Source: Sphingobium sp. V4 (lineage in GTDB: Bacteria > Pseudomonadota > Alphaproteobacteria > Sphingomonadales > Sphingomonadaceae). From it: DNA of 64,000 nt. Below are positions 1 to 8,429 of the stretch, in pieces (the stretch's first letter is position 1; the number at the start of each line of letters is the position of its first letter). The stretch is from positions 1 to 64,000 of the forward strand of contig NZ_CP081002.1 in the NCBI RefSeq assembly GCF_029590555.1. The letters are read 5' to 3'. The position numbers were made by a program, and so were the translations under genes. A model generated the notes under the pieces. It made no database searches and was not told the origin of the DNA. It worked only from the letters and a program-made list of their open reading frames with translations.

Positions 1-755
1 CCGGTCATCGGCGCAGACCCGGACAGCGACGGCAGGGGGGAGCCGGTCCTGCGCCATCGCAAACCCCGTCTGCCAAAGCAGGATCGCACCGCGCCGGCGG
101 CTGATGATGAATTTGCCGGCCCGATATCGCTGGCCTGGCAGTTCGGCAGCAACCCGGCCGTCGACTGGATGGCCGTAAAGGATGGGCAATTGCGTCTGAA
201 ATCCGTGACAGGATCGCAGGACCATTATGAAAACGGCGCCATCCTGTCGCAGAAGCTGCCTGCCCTCCAATTTACCGCCACCGCGCTCCTGCGCTTTGCT
301 CCGTTGCGCGTGGGGGAGAGGGCGGGGCTGTCGGTGCACGGCATGAATTTCGCGTGGATCGGCGTGGAGCAGGGGGCCGAGGGGATGCGTGTCGTGCAGG
401 TCGCGAAGGTCGACGCCCTGCCGGGCGTGCCGATGGCCGTGGCGAACGGCCCGCGCGTCCCATCGGGCCGGCTATGGCTTCGGATCCACGCCAGTCCGGT
501 GACGATTGGCGTCCCGCCACCGGCATTTTCGCCCTATTGGCCATCCATGCTGAAAGAGACGCATATGAACGTCATGTTCAGCTACAGCCTTGATGGGACT
601 GACTTCACGCCGCTGGGAGCGCCGTTCCAGACGCGGCCCGGTCGATGGGTGGGAACCCAGATCGGCCTGTTCGCGCAGGCATCTTCCGGCACTCCCGCTG
701 CTGTTGCGACCACCGTTGGTCATGCCGATTTTGACTGGTCAGGATATCCCGATGA
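1..755 (+). CDS. Glycoside hydrolase family 43 protein, C-terminal part (5' end outside window)
   Basis: The frame is open from base 1, so the gene begins before the window. The visible protein is the C-terminal concanavalin A-like sandwich typical of GH43 beta-xylosidases/arabinofuranosidases: it opens with DEFAGP..LAWQF, continues with strands such as ILSQKLP and LRFAPL, and closes with GHADFDW. The catalytic five-bladed propeller is not visible. The frame runs on to a stop at 876, overlapping the next gene by 125 bp, which is abnormal. A one-base loss near 738 would restore the usual DFDWFRI-like ending and a TGA at 753-755, overlapping the next ATG as ATGA. I take that as the true end. 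It belongs with the polysaccharide genes downstream. GH43 assignment rests on the C-terminal domain only. Confidence 0.7.
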
Positions 756-2146
756 AAAAGACCATGATGTTCATGACCGCCATGAGCCTCGGTACCCTGA
801 CGGGTGGGGAGCGGCTGGACGCCCAGCCGATAATTTACGAAAACCCGCCCGGCAAGGCGCTCTACGACTATCATGACGACAGTTTCACCGTCCGGGTTCG
901 TGAACCGGGCGGTCCGTGGAAGGATCTGTACGAATATCGCGTACGGGTCGATGGCGACAATCCACAGCCTGCCTCCATGGTCAATTTCGGCATGAACGGC
1001 CCCGTCGAAGTCGCCGTGCAAAAAAATGACGGCGCGGTCAGGGCGGTGGAAATCCGTCGGGCTCGAAGGCGATTACGGCCCGGCTCGATGGCAATATCGC
1101 CTATTTCACGCTGGCTCGGCCGGTGAACCTGTCGGTCGAATTTGACGGCGACCGTCTGCACAATCTGCACTTGTTCGCCAATCCGCCCGAACCCGCGGTC
1201 CCGATCGTACCGATCCCAACCTGATTTATTTCGGGTCGGGTATCCACATGCTGCCGGCAGGAAAACAGTCCTTTCCGATCCCGTCGAACAAGACCGTCTA
1301 TGTCGCGGGCGGTGCCATCGTGAAGGGTCAGCTCGATATCAGCAATGCCACGAATGTCCGCGTGATCGGCCATGGCCTGCTTGAAGGAGGAAAGGAAGGC
1401 ATTACGGTCGTCAACGCCCGCAATGTCCTCATCGACGGTCCGGTGGTCGTCAATCCGGCCATTATACCATATTGTGCGGCCAGTCGTCGGGCCTGACCGT
1501 TCGGAATTTCAAGTCGTTCAGCGTCGGCAGCTGGACCGACGGCATCGACCTGATGAGCTGCTCCGACGTCGAGATCGACAATGTGTTTCTGCGCACGTCG
1601 GATGATTCCATTGCGATCTACGCCGATCGTTGGGAGCATCATGGCGATGCGCGCCATTATCGCGTCACGAATTCGACCCTGTGGGCCGACGTCGCCCATC
1701 CTATCAATATCGGCCTGCACGGCAGCAAGGATGAGCCGCGCGTCATCGAGGATCTGATTTTCCGCAACATCGACATTCTGGGCCATGATGAGGATGACCG
1801 CAATTATCAGGGCGCGCTGGCCATCACCGACGGGGACAATAATCTGGTCCGCAAGATAGTTTTCGAAGATATCCGGATCGACCGCATCGAAGAGGGCATG
1901 ATCTTCAACTTCCGCGTGCTGTTCAACGACAAATATAGCCTTGCGCCGGGACGCGGCATTGAGGACGTCGTCGTGCGCAATGTCCGTTTCAGGACGGGCA
2001 TGATTAATCCATCGGTGGTGTCCGGCTTTGCCGCCGATCGCGCCGTGCGTGGCATTTCCATCGAAAATGTGCGTGTTGGCGACACCTTGTTGCGCGCTGA
2101 CGATGTGGAGGTCGGTCCGTTCGTGAAGGATTTTCGGGTCCGCTGA
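752..2146 (+). pseudogene. GH28-like right-handed beta-helix glycosidase, frameshifted
   Basis: A signal-bearing N-terminus (MKKTMMFMTAMS) is followed by a small beta domain (YENPPGKALYDYHDDSFTVRVREPGGPWKDL region) and a polygalacturonase-like beta-helix with N-V-x-V/I repeats (NATNVRVIG, VNARNVLIDG, VGSWTDGIDLMSC, LRTSDDSIAIY, ADVAHPINIG). The architecture resembles sphingomonad and Bacteroidetes proteins annotated as GH28 or endo-polygalacturonase. The protein is spread over three frames: single-base losses near 1050, 1190 and 1462 are needed for one ~465-aa product. After repair, motifs continue smoothly across each junction (for example NLIYFGSGIH; NPAHYTILCGQ), so decay is recent or the indels are sequence errors. 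It starts in an ATGA-type junction with the GH43 gene, suggesting an operon. Substrate unknown. Confidence 0.72.
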
Positions 2147-2176
2147 CCCGGAGCGCTCTGCGCCAGTCCAAGGAAA

Positions 2177-2207
2177 GACGGGCCGCCAGGGAGGTTGGCA
2201 GCCCGTC
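2177..2207 (+). terminator. Hairpin after the GH28-like gene
   Basis: GACGGGC pairs with GCCCGTC, and inner GCCA pairs with TGGC with one mismatch between them. It lies about 30 bp after the stop at 2146. The downstream T-run is poor (AAGTTT), so intrinsic termination is only plausible. The 375-bp gap to the convergent gene otherwise holds only the operator-like site at 2373. Confidence 0.4.
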
Positions 2208-2372
2208 AAGTTTGGGGAGGACGGGGAGGAAGTGTCCGTGCAGAAACCCTTCCCCCCCCGATCGACAGTCGAAGACCGTCGAATTCTATCGGCGCAGCCT
2301 TATCGTCGGCTCATCACCCGCCGCTGTGGCAGCGCACCAGATGCGGCGATCAAACCGTCCGAGCGCCTTATG

Positions 2373-2386
2373 TGATATCGATAACA
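2373..2386. promoter_or_regulatory. LacI-type operator-like site (TGATATCGATAACA)
   Basis: One mismatch from the perfect palindrome TGATATCGATATCA found upstream of the TonB receptor at 11.3 kb. It has the TG..CG..CA layout of LacI/GalR operators. It sits between two convergent genes, where no obvious start codon is served, so it may be a relic or serve long-range looping. Confidence 0.45.
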
Positions 2387-2521
2387 ATTTAATAGCGATG
2401 CCTCTGCAGTCGCGCAAGACAATTGATGTATGCAAGGGAATGCTTATTGCAGCTTAAGGTCTTCCACATGGCTGCCGACATCCAGATCGGCGTCCGCGAG
2501 AAGACCGGACTCGCGCGCCCT

Positions 2522-3942
2522 TTATGACGATGTTTCTCGATCGTCACGTTGCGCACGGCAGTCCGCAGGCGACAGGCCCTTTATGACTGACGGCCCTGGC
2601 ATTCCAGCGCCCGTGAAACGAATGTTGCGGAACGCTATGTTGGCGATGCCGCGACCGGCCGCCTTGTTGTACCGGGCGTTGTTGCCGGCAACGACATGGA
2701 TCAGCTTGCCTTCTTCGATCCGATCCACGCGGATGTTGCTGAAGCGAATGTCCCTTATCAGCGTCTTGTCACCGGAATAGATCGCCATGGCGCCTTCCCA
2801 GTCGGGATCATCCTCATCGAGATTAGCGATGTCGATATTGTCGAACGTCACGTCGCGGATCGTTCGTGGAACGTCATTGTCCCCGAAATGACCGATATAA
2901 AGCGCGTGGGCCACATCGTTCCAGATACGCAGGTTGCGCACCTGGATGTCATGGGTGTCCCCCGGTGGGTTGGCGTCGGGCACGCCGGTCTGGGCCGCAC
3001 GCTGGCGGCACAGGGGGCAGTCGGCCACGGCATAGACGACGACCAGCATCATCCGATACGTCGCAGATATCCGCCATCGACAAGGACATGCTGAGGACGT
3101 TGAAATGTTGATGCCGTCGGACCATTTGCCGGACGTGAAGCCGGTAATCTCGTGCACTTTGATATTACTCGAATTGCGGATGTTCATGATGCGGGCGGCA
3201 TCCTTGCGATCGCTGTTGACTAGGACGAGGTCGCCAATGTCGATGTTGCGCGATCGATCCAGATCGATTCCCCGGCCCGGATCCCAGATGAGGCCACGTC
3301 CCGATATCGTGACGTCATCGAGACCGCTCAGGTCGAATGCGCCCGCCCTTGAGCACCGCGCCGCCGTCCAAATAGATATGATCGCCCGATTTGACCGGAA
3401 AAAATGTCGGTTCCCGCAGGCGGCGTATGCATACCCGGTCCGAAATAGCGCACATGGTTGCCGGCCGGACGTGCCGCGGGCAATGGTCCGGCGATAATGT
3501 GAAGATTGCGAAGTCGATCATCGTCAAACTGTAGAGACAGGCGCTCAGGGCGCCCTCAGCGTGAGCCGGGCGATCGATCCGGTCAGTATGGGGCGGACGC
3601 TGCTGGAGAGCGGAGACACGCCGACCGACAGGGCAATGCCATTATTCTTCTGCACCTCGATCTCGACCGAACCCGCGAAGTCGAAATAGACCATCGACGC
3701 ATTCCGCTTCGTATCGGTGTCGACCTGCACCCGATATTCGTACAGATCCTGCCACGGGCCGCCCGGCTGGCGAACGCGAACGGTATAGTCGTCATTATGC
3801 GCGGAATAGAGCAGCGCCGGCGGAACGGGGTATGTCCGCAGCTCGCTGGCAGCCTGCGCCGCCATGCCGGCCGCGCCGAAGAAGATGGCAATCCCGATTC
3901 CGAAAGATTGAACAGGGCTTCGCTATGTCCTGCGTTTGGCAT
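2522..3942 (-). pseudogene. Second GH28-like beta-helix protein, multiply frameshifted
   Basis: A paralogue of the gene at 752-2146 on the opposite strand: the same N-terminal domain (LLYSAHNDDYTVRVRQPGGP), then beta-helix segments (IYLDGGAVLKG, RGIDLDRSRNIDIGDLVLVN, SGKWSDGINIST, NDVAHALYIGHFGDND, EGAMAIYSGDKTLIRDI). A signal peptide (GIGIAIFFGAAGMAAQA) is readable but out of frame with the only good ATG at 3942. At least five +/-1 shifts are needed (near 3905, 3545, 3385, 3350 and one or more around 3080-3030). It follows the heparinase-family gene by 3 bp, so it was the last gene of the TonB receptor-GH97-lyase operon. Either a decayed duplicate or a badly sequenced stretch. Confidence 0.68.
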
Positions 3943-3945
3943 CGA

Positions 3946-6256
3946 TCATTCCTTTATGCGATTGCCCTGCTTGGCAAAGATTCCGATCCCCTCCCTGCAC
4001 GCAATCGCTTTGCCGCCGACCGACAGGTCGGCGTTGCAGGCCAGTCGAACAGCGCCATCAGGCTGGACGCCCAGCGTGACGGTGCGGCGGCGACCCTGAT
4101 CGACGTGCAGCGACATTTTCGCCAGGCTGTCCAACAACAGGCTGCCGTCACGCCGCACATAGCTGCCGTTGATGACTGTCATCTGGTCGGGCTGCTTCGG
4201 GCGTGCCTGGCCCCTGGGCCAGCTCAGCGCGAAGATATAGGCGTCGGTTTCATATCCCGCGATCGTCGTATTGGCGTTGCGATGGCGCAGCCGCCCGTCC
4301 GCGAGCAGGTTGAAATAGACTTCGGTAATCCGGTCCGCGCCGATGATCCGGGCGCCGATCCAGTTCAGCCCTTCGATCCGCTCGATGGCGGATGCGGCCT
4401 TACCCTCTTCCTGGGGTTGCAGCGCGACCAGGAATTTTTCCCGATCGCTTTTCCCGGCTGGCTGGAAAGCGAGATAGGCTTGCCGGACCTTGGGCTCGCC
4501 ATCCTTCAGCCCGTCATGCTCGACCAGTTTCATCGCATAGGGGTAATCGGTCGGCAATCCGCCGTCGGGCAGTTCGCTCGGGAAGAGAGGCATCACGTCC
4601 ACACCTGCGTCGCCGTCGCGCAGTTGCACGATCTTGCCGACCTTCCTGGCTTCCCCCCTGATAATGGAGCAGCCATTCATATTGCCCGATATCCCAGCTG
4701 CGCAGGTCATCCAGGATCAGGATCGTGTCGCCGATCCAGAAGATATTACGGAAATTACGCTGAAAATAGCGAGACGTTGGCCCCGTCGCGTCGGCCCAGG
4801 CAAAACGCATGTCGGGCGTGTCGATCAGATGGTCGATCGCGCCGGTGAAATGCGACCCGTCATACAGGTCGGACGGCGGTTCCGCCTTTCCGTCGATCGT
4901 GACGACATTATGCGCCACGCTCTGCCGATAATATCCGTCATATTCGGGCGTTGAATAGCTCGAATGGCCGGAATCGGCGATCAGGCTGCGGCCCTTGTGG
5001 TACAGGACGAAGCTGCTGGCGTCGGCATGATTGTGATTCCAGGTGAAACCGGACTTGAGGGCGAAAAAGGTAGAATCCGCGTTCCAGTCCTTGCGCATGG
5101 TCAGCAAGCCCTGGCTAGTGAAGAGCGTGGTGAGTGGCCGCGCGACGGCGGTTTGCGCCGACTGCCGGGCTGCGGCGTCAGGCAGGTAGGGCAGGTTGGT
5201 CGCGTCCCGCCAGGCGTCCTTCTCCGGCACATGCGCGAAGCCGTTGATGTAGGTCAGATAGTCCGGTTTCCGGTCGCCCAGCGCCCAGAGATCCGCCAGC
5301 GTGTGACAGCCGCAACTGGGCGGCCTGCTGTCGCCGAAATTCACCGATACCCAGCCGTCGCTCCGAGGATAGGCGGCGGCAAGGAAATAGTCGGCGACCT
5401 TGTTCAGGTGGGGAATGGGCGAAGGCTGCGTGCCGAATGTCTCTACCCAAGACCGGCGAAAGATCAGCAGACTGTGCAGCCCCAGTTCGGCATAGCCGAC
5501 CGTCTCCGAATAGGCGCCGTCAGACCCGTAAGTCTGCGGCTTGCTCTCGATCCGGGAGCCGGCGAAGCCATACCATTCGACGCTGGCCTGGTCGATGCGC
5601 CGGGCCCACTCCAACGCACGCGGATCGTCATCGCGCAGGGCCAGGGCTGCGACGCCGGCACCGAAAACGATATGCGCCCACCAGTTATGACCCATCGTGT
5701 CGAGCGCATGGATGCGCGCCCGACCATCGATCCAGTCGTTGATGATGGGCTCGATCGCGCCGCGGATGATGCCCTGGCTTATGCGCTTGCGATCTGCCGG
5801 GGACAGCGTCGCGCGGATGGCGTCATAGGCGATGCCGCTGCTGGTCGCTGCATAGCCCATGCCAAGGTCCGATTTCCATGGCGGATCGCGGCGCGCCAGG
5901 GGCATGTCGGTCAGCCAGTCCTTGCGGTCCGCGCGGTCCAGCAGCAGGGCGCGTGCCTTGTCGGCATAGCGGCGATCATCGGTCACGCGGAAAGCGAGTG
6001 CCAGCGCCTCCAGCGCGGCATCGATCTTGCGATCCCCGCGCGGCGTCGTGGAGAGCGCCTCGTCGGCAATGGCCTTCTGCACCGCCCAGCGGCGGACGGC
6101 CTCTGTATCGTTCGCCATCAGCGTCTTCACCCGGCTGATATTGGCGGGGTTGAACGCCAGCCTCGGTTCGTCGGCGGCGACGGCCTGAACGCTGGCCAAC
6201 GCGGGCGGCAGCAGGATGGCAAGCAGGGCGAGGGTGCGTCTCATGCGGATGTACAT
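3946..6256 (-). pseudogene. Heparinase II/III-family polysaccharide lyase, one frameshift
   Basis: An N-terminal signal peptide (MRRTLALLAILLPPALASVQAVA) precedes an (alpha/alpha) toroid (MGHNWWAHIVFGAGVAALAL; SDGAYSETVGYAELG) and a heparinase II/III-like beta domain (TWNHNHADASSFVLYHKG; SVAHNVVTIDGK). The HNHADASSF stretch holds the metal-binding and active-site region of this superfamily. The reading frame breaks in a run of six Gs (C6 on the plus strand, 4653-4658); the remaining ~235 residues continue in the next frame down to 3946, so one extra G would explain it. The family cleaves uronic-acid-containing glycans by beta-elimination in the periplasm. The start at 6256 (MYIRMRRT) follows a GGAG; 6244 is an alternative. 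It lies 54 bp downstream of GH97 and probably shares its transcript. Confidence 0.75.
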
Positions 6257-6310
6257 TCTCTCCGTCCGTGGTGCCGCTGATGCCCGGCGGCGAATATGCT
6301 GCATGGTTTT

Positions 6311-8281
6311 TCAAGCGGTGGGTTCGAACAGCACGGCCTGCCCGCCGGACGGCTGCATGGCGATCTGCAAGCGGTCTCCGGCTGTGACGGTTCGTCTGGA
6401 GATCATGACCGGAGTGGCGCGCGGCTGTTGTCCTGCGGCGCCGTCTGCAAAGATCGTCGCTTGCCAACGGCCCTGGCCAAGGAAGGCGAGCGGAACCGTA
6501 ATGCTGCGTGCGTCCTCATTCGTCATCGCCCCCAGGAACCATCGCTTGCCATGGCGTCTTGCGACCGCGACAAATTCACCCGGTCGTCCATCGATGGCGC
6601 GGGTCTCGTCCCAGGTCGTGGGGCATTCGTCGAACCATTGCAGCGCGGGCCACGCCCCCACGGCATATTTGGACGGAACGTCGTACCAGTAAAGAAAGGT
6701 CAGCGGATTATAATAGACGGCGGCCATCGCCAGTTGATGCGCGTTGGTCGTCAGATTCTTGTAATGGTCGTAACAGATCGTGTAGTCGATCGGCCCCGAC
6801 AGGGCGCGCGTGAACGGGAGTGTCACATTATGACGTGCGGTCGGAAACTGCTCATTGCCCCGCACGCCTTCGAGCGCGACATAATTTGGCAATGTCCGCT
6901 CCAGGCCGGCAGGGCGCAGATTGTCGTGCAGGTTCACCAAGAGGCGGTTCTCACCGCATGTCTTTACCAGGTCGTAGATGAAATCGACATCTTCCTGCCG
7001 CCCTTCCCAGATGAAGCCGAACTTGATGCCGGCGACGCCCCACCGCCGGAAGGTCGCGACGATGTCGGGCAATTGGCGCATGGCGGGCACCCGGTCGACA
7101 TACAGGATCGTGCCGATGTTCCTTTTCGCCGCAGCCGCGACGATGGCGGGCATGTCCAGACCGTCGATCGGGCGGGTAGCGTCGCTGGCGTCGGTGCCGT
7201 CGCCATACCAGTGGGCATCGAATTCGATGTAATCCAGCTTTCGCTTTTCAGCGAACGCAATGCCTTCCATGGCGCCTGCGAGCGAATAGGGCTTGCGAAT
7301 GCGAAAGGCGCGGCCCGGCCTGATCCAGCCAGTGTCACCCAGCCGGTTTGGCGTCGCGAGGGTAGCGATAAGCCCGGCCTTTTCGATCAGTCCGGCAGGG
7401 CGCTCGCTGACGATGATGAGCCGCCACGGGGTCGTGAACGGCACCGGGACCGAAAATATCGGCGCCGCATGGGTCTCGCCCGGACCGGAATAGCCCGTCG
7501 CGCGACCAGGGAAGTGCATCAGTCGCGTGGCGACGCTCTGCTCGTCCTTCCCCGGCTGGAACATGAGGCGCGGATAGTGCAGCCGATCCGACTCACTGAC
7601 CGACAGTGCGAGGCCTGCTGGCGTGGTGACGAGCAGCGGGGTGTCGGCGAACGCGCCCTTGTCGGTGCTCCGGGTCAAATCGGGATGCGGAACGGGATTG
7701 ATCCGGCCCGGCGCGGAGCGGGCATATTCGCCTTCGTCGCGGCTGCTCCAGATTTCGCTGCCGGCTGGCAGGCGAAGCTCGATCGCTTCGCCGCCCAGTT
7801 GCACGCTGTTGCCCGGTGCCGCCATCAGCACGAAGCGGATGGCGACGCCATCGTCATGGGCCATCAGCCGGATCGCGAAGCGGATGCGCGTGCGGCGATC
7901 CTCGAACCGGGCTTCGATCTGGTTGGCCTTGCCGTCATAAGTCGACGCGATCCCGTATGGCGGCGTCCAGCTTGCGTCGATCGCCTCAATGACATGGTCG
8001 ATATAGCGCCCGCCAGGGCCCAGCAGGCGGCCATTGCCCAGTGTCAGCGCCAGGGTCGAACGTTCCAGCAGCGGCTTTCCGTCAAAGGTCGCCGACCATG
8101 TCGGATAATCGGCTTTTCCGCTCGGGAGATCGAGATACGCCACCAGCTTGCCGTTGGGGGACGTGACGGTCAGGGCAGGGCGCTGCGATGGCGTGCGGGC
8201 CGGCAAGGCAACGCCTGCGCCATTGACGGCGGCTGCACCGATCGCCGCCAGAACCGATCGCCGCGCTGGTTTCCACGCCAT
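6311..8281 (-). CDS. Glycoside hydrolase family 97 alpha-glycosidase
   Basis: A 656-aa protein of full GH97 length. A twin-arginine-like signal (RRSVLAAIGAAAVNG) suggests periplasmic export. An N-terminal beta-super-sandwich (LTVTSPNGKLVAYLDL...) is followed by a TIM barrel (DYIEFDAHWYGDGTD; WGVAGIKFGFIWEG; NLHDNLRPAGLERTLPN; ALEGVRGNEQ; GPIDYTICYD) and a short C-terminal sheet (GEFVAVARRHGKRWFLGAMTNED). GH97 enzymes hydrolyse alpha-glucosides or alpha-galactosides. In retaining members an Asp nucleophile sits where this protein has Gly (IKFGF), so an inverting mechanism is more likely; that is inference. The gene follows the TonB receptor by 148 bp on the same strand and was presumably induced with it. 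SD GGGAGAG precedes the ATG. Confidence 0.88.
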   Translation of the reverse strand: MAWKPARRSVLAAIGAAAVNGAGVALPARTPSQRPALTVTSPNGKLVAYLDLPSGKADYPTWSATFDGKPLLERSTLALTLGNGRLLGPGGRYIDHVIEAIDASWTPPYGIASTYDGKANQIEARFEDRRTRIRFAIRLMAHDDGVAIRFVLMAAPGNSVQLGGEAIELRLPAGSEIWSSRDEGEYARSAPGRINPVPHPDLTRSTDKGAFADTPLLVTTPAGLALSVSESDRLHYPRLMFQPGKDEQSVATRLMHFPGRATGYSGPGETHAAPIFSVPVPFTTPWRLIIVSERPAGLIEKAGLIATLATPNRLGDTGWIRPGRAFRIRKPYSLAGAMEGIAFAEKRKLDYIEFDAHWYGDGTDASDATRPIDGLDMPAIVAAAAKRNIGTILYVDRVPAMRQLPDIVATFRRWGVAGIKFGFIWEGRQEDVDFIYDLVKTCGENRLLVNLHDNLRPAGLERTLPNYVALEGVRGNEQFPTARHNVTLPFTRALSGPIDYTICYDHYKNLTTNAHQLAMAAVYYNPLTFLYWYDVPSKYAVGAWPALQWFDECPTTWDETRAIDGRPGEFVAVARRHGKRWFLGAMTNEDARSITVPLAFLGQGRWQATIFADGAAGQQPRATPVMISRRTVTAGDRLQIAMQPSGGQAVLFEPTA

Positions 8282-8429
8282 TGATGCTCTCCCGCCTATG
8301 CCTTCAAGGATTGATCTGCGACGTTCATCGTACAGCAGATATGTTCAGTTCATGTCCCGATCAGCGGGCCATCAGGGTGAAAGGAGCCAGGGCGCCGCGA
8401 TCTGCGACAGCCCCGGTTCCGGGGGGGGG

